Assembly (NCBI RefSeq): GCF_042186555.1
Contig: NC_133335.1
Coordinates: 175,237,419 to 175,301,418 of the forward strand
Source: Aquarana catesbeiana
Taxonomy: Eukaryota > Chordata > Amphibia > Anura > Ranidae
Direction of reading: 5' to 3'
DNA length: 64,000 bases
Positions 55,036-64,000 of this stretch are shown here, piece after piece. Numbering within the stretch: position 1 is the stretch's first letter; each line of letters opens with the position of its first letter. The notes beneath the pieces were generated by a model that was not told the origin of the DNA, did not search any database, and saw nothing but the letters and a program-made list of their open reading frames with translations. A program made the position numbers and the translations under genes.

Positions 55036-55814
55036 GCCCAATTCTCTGCACATGCGAATCCCCTTCTCTCCACGGTGTTCTTTTTTACCTGACACGGCGG
55101 TACAACACAGTGCAGTCTCCGCCTATCAGACCCGTAGCACACAGCCAGAACACTTTACTCGGCTGTGTGTTACACAGGTCTGTCACTGTCAGGCAAGGTG
55201 GGGCAGGAGGAACACCAAACGCCACTCATTCACTGTCACTCCGGTCTGCAGCTCCTGGCAGGCGAGAAGTGGGACAAGCGGGCTCAAGCACATGAAGTTC
55301 GCAGCTGTCCCACTTTCCTGTCACAATGTGGCCACCGCTTGGGAGAGCAGGGGGATTGGCTGCACTCTCTACCCTGCGAAAATCTGCAGGCACCGCAGGG
55401 CTTAAATGGCAGCTGCTTTGGGCCCCAGTGATGACAAGGCAGGGCAGCCAGCACTTACCTTCAATGGTGCCGCACGCACTCCAGTCGACTCACCCCCACT
55501 GTGGCCGAGAAACCGGAAGTGATGTAGTAGCAGCGCCCACGCCCACTGTCCTCTCCTCCAGTCCCTGCCGTGCCAATCTCATGCCACTACTAGGCATACT
55601 GACGAGTCAAAGTAGAGTGGGAGTGTGTGCGGGCGCATAGCTAGTGCCCTGCACACGCCCTAAACATGCACAAATCAGCTTCCCAGCCTGCATTCAGCTG
55701 ATTGCAGGCTGGGAAGCTTCCCATAGACCGCCGCATGTCCGTGGTCACTCTTAAAGTGACATTTTTTTTTTTTACAGCTTGGGGGGAGCACCCCCTATGG
55801 ACGGGCCACCACTG

Positions 55815-56025
55815 CTGAAGACATCTGTGTGGTGGCTCTCTAGGGATTTAGAATATATGAGCATATCGTTGAGATAAACCACCACACATTGTTGCAACAT
55901 ATCTCGGAGGACATCGTTGATGAATTCCTGAAAAACTGCAGGAGCGTTGCAAAGACCAAACGGCATTACAAGCTATTCATAATGTCCTGTCCTGGTATTA
56001 AACGCAGTTTTCCATTCATCGCCAC
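55815..56025 (-). pseudogene. RT catalytic segment, gypsy copy 2
   Basis: 55966-55772 reads MPFGLCNAPAVFQEFINDVL and CVVVYLNDMLIYSKS. The YLDD catalytic motif of copy 1 is YLND here: the first aspartate of the pair is Asn, which would abolish polymerase activity independently of the frameshifts. The frame runs into the hAT insertion at 55814. Confidence 0.9.
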
Positions 56026-56614
56026 CTTCTGAAAGCATGTTTTACTGCATTGTGGTGACCAGGAATGAACCTCAGCACAAAGCCAATCAAAAGAGGCAAC
56101 CATTCTTGTACTCTGTTTGATGGACACGAGGCTCTTGGCAGCAGAAGTGGAGTGTGCGGGAACGTCAAGTACCCTTTTAAAGGAAACCACAACTTCAGGG
56201 TAACTCAGGACAATGGGTTTTTGCATCTCCCATTTGGTTTGCCCAGGCTAAGGCTCTATCAGAAAGCAGAGAAATAATGAAGCCTACTTTGCTTCTGTCC
56301 ATGGGCATGCCTGAGGCAGCATCTCAAAGTATATCCCAATCTGGTTGAGAAACCCTCTGTATTGAACTGGATTGCCTCCAAAATGCTGGGGAAGCGGAGC
56401 GGAACCAGACATACCTCTTATAGAGGTAATATTCGAGGCGGGTGCCTGCACCAGAGACTGGAGCAGCAGCAGGGATGGCCTGCAACACACTTTGAGTCAG
56501 GAGCGTCTGTAACGCTATGGCAAACTGATCCAAGCAGTGGTCCTGCTCATTCAATCTTGAAAAAATTTTACCAGAAGGTGGACTGTCTGCGTCTTCTGAA
56601 TTCATCGCCTTCAC
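56026..56614 (-). pseudogene. Gag and protease scraps, gypsy copy 2
   Basis: Gag starts at 56611 or so (MNSEDADSPPSGKIFSRLNE), matching copy 1's MNSEEA start. The next frame (56490-56284) has the GMSGSAPLPQHFGGNPVQYR motif shared with copy 1. 56226-56100 is the continuation LSYPEVVVSFKRVLDVP. At about 56099 it jumps to the region homologous to copy 1 around 1760-1830, so most of gag, the zinc knuckle and the protease are deleted. Confidence 0.85.
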
Positions 56615-56861
56615 CTACTGTCAGGAACCATGAACCAGATGGAGACAGAAAATGCAGTAAAAAACACACCTTTTAACATAATGGTAAAAATAGTACAAAT
56701 AGTAAACATAGTCAAAACATAGCCAGGCAACGGTAGCCAAAGCAGGTAGTCAGAACTAGCCAGTAAATCAGGAAGCCAGAGATCAGCGTAGTCGGAGGCA
56801 GCAGACAGGATCAGAAACCAGAAGGGACATCAACCAGGCAAGTCTTCAACAGGCAGTTTAA

Positions 56862-58953
56862 CCACTTGCCGACCGCCTGCCATCGTTATACATCGGCTGT
56901 TTGAAGAGGAATACCACTAGCTGCTGCCATAACCCCAGCATCCTCTTCTTCAGTGAGCGGTCGGCTTTCAGATAAAAGTGGTCTCAGTATCGGATTCACT
57001 GCGAGATCACTTTTATCGGGGATGGGAGAGGGCCCCCCCTTCTGCTGTGCTCATTCATCTCCACCGCTTACTGGAGCCGTCGTAGCGGCGGAGACGATCA
57101 AGTCCTTTCCCCTCAACATCCTGGAGCCAAGTGAGGAAAAGATGGCCCCCACTCGGCTTCTTAGCATTGGAGGGCGGAAGCGACATCAAATGTCACTTGC
57201 GCCCAATGGTCTTAAAGAAGACATTTTTTGTTTTGTAAAAAAAAAAACACATTTTTTTTTTTTGTTTTACTGCATTTTAGTGTAAATATGAGATCTGAGG
57301 TCTTTTTGACCCCAGATCTCACATTTAGGAGGTCCTGTCATGCTTATTTTCTATTACAGGGGATGTTTACATTCCTTGTAATAGGAATAAAAGTGACCCT
57401 TTTTTTTTTTTTTTTTTTTTAATAGACAGTGTAAAAGTAAAAAATAAAAAGTAAAATAAATAAGAAAAAAATGTAAAAAATGTTTAAAGCGACCCGCCCC
57501 GCCGAGCTCGCACGCAGAAACGAACGCATACGTACGTCGCGCCCGCATATGACAGTGTTCCAACCACACATGTGAGGTATTGTCACGATCGTTAGAGCGA
57601 AAACAATAATTCTAGCACTAGACCTCCTCTGTAACTCAAAACTGGTAACCTGTAGAAATTTTTAAATGTCGCCTGTGGAGATTTTAAAGGGTCAAAGTTT
57701 GTCGCCATTCCACGAGCGGGCACAATTTTGAAGCGTGACATCTTGGGTATCAATTTACTCGGGGTAACATTATCTTTCACAATATAAAAATTTACTTTAC
57801 TGTTGTCTTGTTTTTAATTTAAAAAACTGTATTTTTTCCCAAAAAATTGCATTTGTGAGACTGCTGCGCAAATACGATGTGACATAAAGTATTGCAACGA
57901 CCGCCATTTTATTCTCTAGAGTGTCTGAAAAAAATATATATAATGTTTGGGGGTTCTAGGTAATTTTCTAACAAGAAAACCTGATTTTAACATGTAAACA
58001 CCAAATTTCAAAACGAGGCTTTGTCCTTAACCAGGATTTACCCCCTTCTTGACCAGAGCACTTGCGATATGGCACTGCGTCGTTTTAACTGACAATTGCA
58101 CGGTCGTACGACATTGCACCCAAACAAAATGGAGGTCCTTCTTTTTCCCACAAATAGAGCTTTCTTTTGGTGGTATTTGATCACCTCTGCGGTTTTTATT
58201 TTTTGCGCTATAAACAAAAAAGGAGCGACATTTTTTAAAAAAAAAAGCAATATTTTTAACTTTTTTTTTTTTAACTTTTTGCTATAATAAATATCCCCAA
58301 AAAATATATTAAAGAAAACAAATTTTTTTTCTCAGTTTAGGCCGATATGTATTCTTCTACATATTTTTGGTAAAAAAATCACAATAAGTGTACATTGATT
58401 GGTTTGCGCAAAAGTTATAGCGTCTACAAAATAGGGGATAGATTTATAGCATTTTTATTATCATTTTTTTTATTAGTAATGACAGCGATCTGCGATTTTT
58501 ATTGTGACTGTGACATGGCGGACACATCAGACACTTTTGACACCATTTTGGGACCATTGTCATTTATACAGAGATCAGTGCTATAAAAATGCACAGATTA
58601 CTGTGTAAATGACACTGGCAGGGAAGGGGTTAAACACTAGGGGGCGATCAAGGGGTTAAGTGTGTCCTAAGGAGGTGTTCTAACTGTGGGGGGGGATGGG
58701 CTTCCACTGACATGACAGCGATCACTGCTCCCGATGACAGGGAGCAGTGATTGCTGTCATGTCACTAGGCAGAACGGGGAAATGCCTTGTTTACATAGGC
58801 ATCTCCCCAATCTTCTGCTCTGTGACACGATCGCGGGGCCGGTCACGGAGCAATGCTGCGATTTAAAGGGGACGTACCTGTACGCCCATTTGCCCAGCTG
58901 TGCCATTGAGCCGACGTACATTGCTGTGCGCTGGTTGGCTAGTGGTTAGGTGG
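56862..58953 (+). mobile_element. TTAA-flanked MITE, family A, in gypsy 5' LTR
   Basis: TTAA at 56858-56861 and 58954-58957; empty site known from the other LTR. Left end CCACTTGCCGACCGCCTGCC. Right end: the family's TTTGTCC-TTAA-GTGG terminus is split by the inner element at the internal TTAA, leaving GTGG at 58950-58953. It joins a piggyBac-like 5' end directly to the 3' non-coding part of the 40344-45278 element (from AGCGGTCGGCTTTCA on), so it is an internal-deletion derivative. Confidence 0.93.
58031..58945 (-). mobile_element. TTAA-flanked MITE, family B, nested in family A
   Basis: TTAA at 58027-58030 and TTAG at 58946-58949 (one change). In reverse it is collinear with 33639-34568: GGTCAAGAAGGGGGTAAATC, ACCACCAAAAGAAAGCTCT, TTTGCGCAAACCAATCAATG-like text, GGGACCA.TGACA. 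The terminal GCTGAAGTGG has been shortened to CCTGG, apparently by a small deletion. Confidence 0.88.
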
Positions 58954-59464
58954 TTAAATAGCCAGAAGGGGCTTGCTGTAGGCTGGACTGACGAGCAGGA
59001 AATGATCACCAGGTGACCTGCTGTGGAACCTGAGCACTGAGAAGGGAGGGCTGAGAGCCCAGCCCTGACATATTCTAAATTACAATTTTTTTTCTTCTTT
59101 AACCACTTTAAGACCGCCCACCGCACATATACTACGGCAGGGCGGCTCTATTGTACCTGTACTTTGTTTCGTGTAATAGATGCTGTGGGCGTGCCCGGCC
59201 GATGCGTGCCACGGGTGCGCACCTGTGGATCCGACGGACTCGAGAGGTAGAACGGGGATCTGCCTATGTAAACAAGATCCCTGTTCTGACAGGGGAGAAC
59301 ACTGAGATCTGCTGTTCCTAGTGATCAGGAACAGCGATCTCTGTGTTGTCCCAGTGAGCCCAGCCCCTACACAGTTAGAACACACCCAGGGAACACAGTT
59401 AACCCCTTGATAACCCCCTAGTGTTAACCCCTTCTCTGGCAGTGTCATTTATACATTGATCAGT

Positions 59465-60478
59465 AATAGTGAGTGATAGGACCTCTGCGCTACTAACTAA
59501 CATGAAAAAGGAAATTGTGAACTTACATATGATGTGAGCAACAAATCATATAGGTGATGCCGCAAAATCAATAGTGTACACTAAATCACCATATAGTAAA
59601 TAAATATTGAAAATGATTTCGCGCAAACACATAAATAAATCAAGCATAAATATTTGCTGTGTCACGTGATCTGTGTTCAGCAATAAAAGCAAAATGTTCA
59701 AATAATAATATAATGGTGAAAGCAAACAAAAAGGTTAAGGCCCCTATCCTAGGGCCAAATGATGAGTAGTGAGTCCAATAATAGCACAATAAATCAGCTG
59801 TGTAAGGTGGCTGTAGTATTGATGGTATTGAGGTCAGGTATAGCAAAGTGACTCGTTCCCCCTGTATGTGTGCTCCCAATGCCCTTACCTCAAGGGGCTT
59901 AGAATTAAGCCCAATTGTAGATGTAGAGTGATGGTCTGGGGTGCCTGGTCTTCAGGTTGTCAGGGGATGTCCGCTGGTTGTAGATGAGTAGATACCCCAG
60001 CTACTCCTGGATGTGTGCTGAACTCCAAGCCACAAAAACAAAAGAAAAGAAAAGGGGGCTTCCCATGGTGTAGTAATTATAAAATCCGGTTTATTGAGGT
60101 TAAAAAAATAAGTTAAAATAGCGTCCCCACTGTGGGTACAGTGTGAGACAGTGACAGGCAAAGATGGCGACGGAACGCCGTCACCTGATGCGAAACTTCC
60201 GGTTCACAGCTACAACGTCCGGGGTCACAACAGCGTCGGACGTTGTGTGTATCTTCTAGCTAGATCCTACGCTTACGTCATGTGACCTCGTGACTTCATC
60301 AGGGATCCCTGACTCATCATTGGGCCCTAGGATAGGGGCCTTAACCTTTTTGTTTGCTTTCACCATTATATTATTATTTGAACATTTTGCTTTTATTGTT
60401 GAACACAGATCACGTGACACAGCGAATATTTATGCTTGATTCACTTATGTGTTTGCGCGAAATCATTTTCAATATTTA
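59465..60478 (-). mobile_element. Hammerhead-bearing inverted-repeat element, 15-bp target duplication
   Basis: Flanked by the perfect 15-bp repeat TATACATTGATCAGT (59450-59464 and 60479-60493). A 136-bp unpaired left segment is followed by a left arm (59601-59767), a 544-bp centre and a right arm (60312-60478); the arms are 167 bp and nearly identical in reverse. A hammerhead core (minus strand, 60308-60263) abuts the right arm and is followed on that strand by CAATAAACCGG (about 60075-60085). Non-coding. Same architecture as 27225-27533 and 35189-36674. Confidence 0.85.
60263..60308 (-). ncRNA. Hammerhead ribozyme motif
   Basis: Minus strand: stem I GAUCC/GGAUC (five pairs), core CUGAUGA (60302-60296), one A, stem II GUCA/UGAC with a ten-base loop, then GUAAGCGUA in place of GAAACGCGUA, with A at the cleavage position. 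The GAAA box carries a substitution and stem III is one base short, so this copy is probably dead although its stems I and II are intact. Confidence 0.6.
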
Positions 60479-61035
60479 TATACATTGATCAGTGCATTTT
60501 TTTAGCACTGATCACTGTAATAATGTCATTGGTCCCCAAAAAGTGTCACTTGGGGTCAGATTTGTCCACCGCAATGTCGCAGTCCCGCTAAAAATTGCAG
60601 ATCGCTGCCATTACCAGTAAAAGCATTAAAAAAATTAAAAGTCATAAATCTATCCCCTATTTTGTAGATGCTATAACTTTTGTGAAAATCAATCAATATA
60701 TGCTTATGTAATATGCAGCAGAATACATAAGAATACATATTGGCCTAAACTGATGAATAAATTATTTTTTTATATATTTTTTTTGATATGTATTATAGCA
60801 GAAAATAAAAAATATTGTCGGTCTCTTTTTGTTTATAGCGCAAAAAATAAAAACCGCAGAGGTGATCAAATACCACCAAAAGAAAGCTCTGTTTGTGGAA
60901 AAAAAAGGACATCTTTTTGTTTGGGTACAACGTCGCTTGACTGCGCAATTATCAAGTTAAAGCGACGCAGTGCCGTATCGCAAAAAATAGCCTGGTCAAA
61001 AAGGGGGTAAATCCTTCTGGGGCTGAAGTGGTTAA

Positions 61036-62385
61036 ATAACTTTTTTTCTATGTTCTCATGCTGCACTTCTGGCTTCGGCCGCCTAGGTGATTACGTCACA
61101 AGGCAATTCCCATGGACTCCTGGGAAATCGACATCATCTATCCCAGGAGTCAATGGGAATCGCCTAATACCAAAATCTTGCATGTTTTCCAGACCGGAAA
61201 TGTCGCAAATGAGAGGAGTTAGGAGCCATTGCTATGGAATTAACATCACAGCGCAGTGGCATTACTGCACATTTGCATGCTGGGTAGCCAGCTGCACTGA
61301 ATCCTGGAAATGAAGACAAGCGGACTTCAGATGCCCACAACAGCCATGGACCATGCCTGCTTCCAAGATCTGGTTAGTTTATAATAATTTAATAAACCCA
61401 AAAAGGACCACATTGCTGACATAATCCTAATGTTGCAGTGAAAGTAGTAACAATTACGGGGGAGCTTTTAGAAAAAAAAATGGATTGGGGGACTGGAACT
61501 CCGCTTTCATGGAAATTCCACTTTTCAATGATCAGAATGAGGAAGAAAAAATGACTTTAGGTTATTATGGATAAAATAGAGAATACTTAAAGGTTCCTAA
61601 CCCTTTCTAACTATTCAAAACAAAAAAAAAAAACAAAATGGACCACGGAAGTTTCAAAGTCTTCTGGCATAAGGGCAGAGAAGGAAGAAGAGACTGGGGC
61701 ACTTGTGAATCAGCTGAAAGATGCTGTCCAGCTTTCAGATCTCTGAATGCAGAGCAGCAAAATATAAAGGATGACAAAGAAATTCTTCCTACAGTCCTAA
61801 GAAATATGGTGACAGAGTGGAGGGCAGATTTCTATCCTTCTGTCCTAACAGTGTTGAAAAAAATGAGTGATTTTCTCAAGGGTATGCTGTCTGGGATGTA
61901 GGGAAAAAGAGATATCAATAAAACTGCATTTTCCAGAAGTCTTTTGTCTGAGCTGCTGTCTACAGCTTATGACAGCTGAATGCTAGAGAAAAATTGCCAG
62001 CATGACATACTCCACTATTAGCATTTGATGGATGGCTATGGGAAATACTTTGAGCTTTGAGTTTGCTTAGCGGAGCAGCAATGTGAAAATCACGTGTGGA
62101 ACACATTGGATACAACAACTTAGATAAAGTAATTAAACTAATTCACATTGCTATCGATGCTCTATGTTTCCAGACAATTAGATAGACTGCAAACCACCTC
62201 AATCAGTATTTCAATTAAATTAGTAATAATTTAAATAAAAGTTAGATTGAGCCCTGAAAATTAAAAATACTTAAATCTCAAAAGATATGTCAAATAATAC
62301 AGTAACCATGATTTTCACAAGCACTAAGCTTTTTACTTCCTCTTATTAAAACCACTTAAGGACCAGCCTCTTTTTGAGATTATTA
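61036..62385. other. Unrecognised stretch with one strong hairpin
   Basis: 61099-61167 forms a hairpin: AAGGCAATTCCCATGGACTC and CTGGGAAAT pair with ATCCCAGGAGTCAATGGGAA and TCGCCT around ~12 bases. No other structure; the 87-residue plus-strand open frame at 61638-61901 matches nothing I know. Confidence 0.5.
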
Positions 62386-62590
62386 CTATTATTATTATAC
62401 AGGATTTATATAGCGCCAATAGTTTACGCAACGCTTTACAATATAAAAGGGAAACAATACAGTTATAATACAATAAAATACAAGAGGATTAAGAGGGCCC
62501 TGCTCAGAAGAGCTTACAATCTAACAGGGTGGGGCAGGTGGTACAAAAGGTTGTAACTGTGGGGAATGAGCAGGTGGAAGTGGTAGGAGA

Positions 62591-63181
62591 TTAGTTGGAG
62601 ACGTGATAGGCTTTCCTGAAGAGATGAGTTTTCAGGGATCGTCTGAAGGTAGCAAGAGTAGGGGATAGCCGGATAGATGGAGGTAGCGAGTTCCAGAGGA
62701 TGGGAGAGGCTCTGGAGAAATCCTGGAGACGAGCATGGGAGGAGGAGATGAGAGAGCTTGAAAGCAGGAGGTCTTGAGAAGAGCGGAGAGGTCGATTTGG
62801 GTGATATTTGGAGACAAGGTTGGTGATGTAGCTCGGGGCAGAGTTGTGAATGGCTTTGTATGTTGTGGTTAGTATTTTGAATTTAATTCGCTGGGTGATT
62901 GGGAGCCAGTGTAGGGATTGGAGGAGAGGGTTGGCAGACACTGAGCAGTTGGTAAGGTGGATAAGTCTGGCAGCAGCATTCATCATAGACTGAAGAGGGG
63001 ATAGCCTATGGAGAGGTAGGCCAATGAGAAGGGAATTGCAATAGTTAAGGCGAGAGATAACAAGGGAGTGAATGAGGAGCTTGGTGGTTTCATTTGTTAA
63101 AAAGGGGCGAATTTTAGAGATGTTACGGAGGTGAATTCTACAAACTTTTGACAACGATTGGATTTGAAGCCGAAATGACAA
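62591..63181 (-). pseudogene. LINE ORF2 C-terminal region
   Basis: An uninterrupted 196-residue frame. It contains NYCNSLLIGLP, the NAAARLIHL motif, then LHWLPITQRIKFKILTTTYK, APSYITNL and, near the end, FSRASPILWNSLPPSIR with FRRSLKTHLFR. This is the post-palm region conserved in CR1/L2-type RTs, ending at the normal C-terminus. Intact in itself, but frameshifted relative to the RT domain upstream. It resembles the older fragment at 19127-20645 only in general motif order. Confidence 0.9.
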
Positions 63182-63260
63182 GTCAGAGTCTAGGATTACA
63201 CCTAGTACCCTGGTGTGAGGGGAGGGACTGATGGTTGCATTGTTGATTTTGATGGAAAAG

Positions 63261-64000
63261 TCATGGAGGGGGGCACTGGGGGGGGGGGGGGGGGAATATT
63301 AATATCTCAGTTTTAGAGAGATTTAGTTTAAGGAAGTGGTGCGACATCCATGCTGATATGTCAGTTAGTAAGTTAATAATGCGAGAGGAGACTGAAGGAG
63401 TGAGGTGAGGAGTAGACAGATAGATTTGGGTGTCATCAGCATATAAGTGGTATTGGAAGCCGTGGGTGGTTAATAAGTGACCAAGGGAGGAGATATAGAT
63501 AGAGAAGAGAAGGGGTCCAAGAACAGAGCCTTGGGGGACCCCCACAGAAAGGGGCAATGGAGAGGAGGAGACAGAGTTGTAGGTGACACTGAAGGAGCGC
63601 TGTGATAAATAGAGCAGAGAACCAGGATAGAGCAGAATCTCGGAGGTTTATTGAGAAGGAGCGGGTGGTCAACAGTATCAAAGGCTGCAGAGAGGTCAAG
63701 TAGTAGGAGTATGGAGTACTGGCTGTTGGTTTTAGCAGTTAGTAAATCGTTAGTGAGTTTTAGTAAGGCAGTTTCCGTGGAGTGCTGCGAGCGAAAGCCA
63801 TACTGTAAGGGGTCAAGAAGGTTATTTTCACTGAGGTAGGAGCTAAGACGGTTGTAGACTAAGCGTTCGAGAAGTTTAGAGGTGAATGGGAGCAACGAGA
63901 TGGGTCTTAAGTTGTTCAGGTTGGTGGGGTCCAGTGAGGGCTTTTTAAGTATGGGAGTGATCTGCGCATGTTTTAGAGGGGAGGGGAAGGTGCCACTAGA
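63261..64000 (-). pseudogene. LINE reverse transcriptase domain
   Basis: Frames from 63895 show LPFTSKLLERLVYNRLSSYL, YGFRSQHSTETALL and LDLSAAFDTVDH (palm motif A with catalytic Asp). After a frameshift near 63640 come GVPQGSVLGPLLFSIYISSL (motif B) and YHLYADDTQIYLS (motif C; YADD at about 63455-63444). A frame change or indel around the poly-G run 63279-63293 (poly-C on the coding strand) separates it from the C-terminal frame. The endonuclease domain is outside the window. Confidence 0.92.

Larger units (their letters stand above)
53475..55814. mobile_element. hAT-like element inserted in gypsy RT
   Basis: The left end CAGTGGTGGCTGG and right end (reverse complement CAGTGGTGGCCCG) are inverted, followed inward on both sides by GGGGGTGC. 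The flanks CTGGAAAC (53467-53474) and CTGAAGAC (55815-55822) match 6/8, the hAT duplication length. The interior consists of three minisatellites (53655-55030) and about 780 bp of unique sequence with no transposase. The boundaries are confirmed because gypsy RT resumes on each side. Confidence 0.83.
50911..59070 (-). mobile_element. Ty3/gypsy chromovirus, copy 2, with nested insertions
   Basis: In element order: 5' LTR (59070-56619, split by a TTAA element), gag and fused protease/RT scraps (56614-55815), a hAT-like insertion (55814-53475), RT-RNase H (53470-52919), integrase with chromodomain remnant (about 52860-51389), polypurine tract and 3' LTR (51360-50911). Compared with copy 1 it has lost about 800 bp between gag and protease (junction near 56099) and about 460 bp between protease and RT (junction near 56027). 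The flanking pentamers ATTGC and TATTC do not match. Confidence 0.92.
56619..59070 (-). repeat. 5' LTR of gypsy copy 2, split by TTAA elements
   Basis: LTR sequence runs 56619-56861 and resumes 58954-59070 (AAATAGCCAGAAGGGGCTTG...AGCCCTGACA). The insertion lies at CAGTTTAA; the 3' LTR has the uninterrupted CAGTTTAAATAGC. About 75 bp between CAACAGG and CAGTTTAA present in the 3' LTR is absent here, deleted across a short CAGG repeat. Confidence 0.92.
59103..61031 (+). mobile_element. TTAA-flanked MITE, family B, interrupted
   Basis: TTAA at 59099-59102 and 61032-61035. Left end CCACTTTAAGACCGCCC, right end GGGGCTGAAGTGG. Without the insertion at 59465-60493 it is about 900 bp and collinear with 33639-34568, whose GTCATTTATACAGTGACAGT gives the equivalent empty site. 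Confidence 0.92.
62386..64000 (-). mobile_element. L2/CR1-type LINE, 3' part (runs off window)
   Basis: A minus-strand non-LTR retrotransposon with reverse transcriptase (64000 to about 63260) and C-terminal region (63181-62591). It has a short 3' untranslated part ending in GGCGCTATATAAATCC and an ATAATAATA tail (62410-62386). The tail and GCGCTATATAAAT motif are typical of L2/CR1-group 3' ends. A truncated copy of the same 3' end lies at 30598-30733. Confidence 0.9.

Noticed and set aside
54465..55405. Proline-rich open frames up to 286 residues on the plus strand and glycine-rich mirrors on the minus strand
   Set aside because: Direct translations of the CT-rich minisatellite inside a hAT-like element. 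All three plus frames are open, which is the mark of a repeat and not of selection.
60189..60210. CTGATGCGAAACTTCC, resembling a second hammerhead core
   Set aside because: CUGAUG and GAAAC are directly fused with no stem II, so it cannot form the fold.
61638..61901. 87-residue plus-strand open frame
   Set aside because: Has plausible amino-acid composition but no domain, no conserved neighbour and no splice evidence. It could be checked by RNA-seq.

Overview
This is eukaryotic, vertebrate-type DNA, and I see no host gene in it. Almost everything that can be named is a transposable element or its debris. The mix fits an anuran with a large, repeat-rich genome: chromodomain Ty3/gypsy elements, piggyBac and TTAA-flanked MITEs, Tc1 elements, hAT elements, L2/CR1-type LINEs, and a dense family of MITEs with CGTACACACGG-type termini. 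A true frog (Ranidae) is my best guess, from general familiarity with such repeats and not from a search.

Layout. 1-3595: minus-strand Ty3/gypsy chromovirus (gag, protease, RT-RNase H, start of integrase, 5' LTR). 3640-7070: piggyBac remnant, a ~400-bp tandem satellite and truncated TTAA-type repeats. 7098-7905: a hammerhead-ribozyme-bearing repeat followed by a 284-bp-arm palindrome. 8178-9560: hAT-like element. 9700-32200: a MITE-rich stretch with eight CGTACACACGG-type elements plus one long composite relative, two Tc1 elements, two candidate solo LTRs, a LINE split by a TTAA element and two more hammerhead loci. 33639-40100: TTAA MITE, a Tc1 element carrying a 1.49-kb near-perfect palindromic insertion, another TTAA element and another Tc1. 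40344-45278: a nearly full-length piggyBac element with a decayed transposase, then a satellite array to 47755. 48536-48946: gypsy solo LTR with perfect target duplication. 50911-59070: a second gypsy copy, broken by a 2.3-kb hAT-like element and, in its 5' LTR, by one TTAA element inside another. 59103-61031: TTAA element holding another ribozyme-bearing insertion. 62386-64000: minus-strand L2/CR1-type LINE running off the window.

How the parts relate. The piggyBac element at 40344-45278 shares its termini and 3' non-coding part with shorter TTAA-flanked elements (6046-7066, 19272-20443, 56862-58953), which look like its deletion derivatives. The gypsy solo LTR and the two gypsy copies form one family. 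Its leader lies directly between LTR and gag ATG and matches the LTR just downstream of a TATA-like box, which suggests Tf1/sushi-type self-priming.

The most interesting signal is a set of elements at about 7.2, 27.4, 27.9, 35.9 and 60.3 kb. They look unrelated outside a shared core that reads as a hammerhead ribozyme (CUGANGA, stem II, GAAA, tiny ACGCGU stem III). Three of them have long inverted arms and perfect 11- or 15-bp target duplications. Together this points to non-autonomous Penelope-like retroelements. All family assignments are from reading the sequence; nothing was searched against a database.
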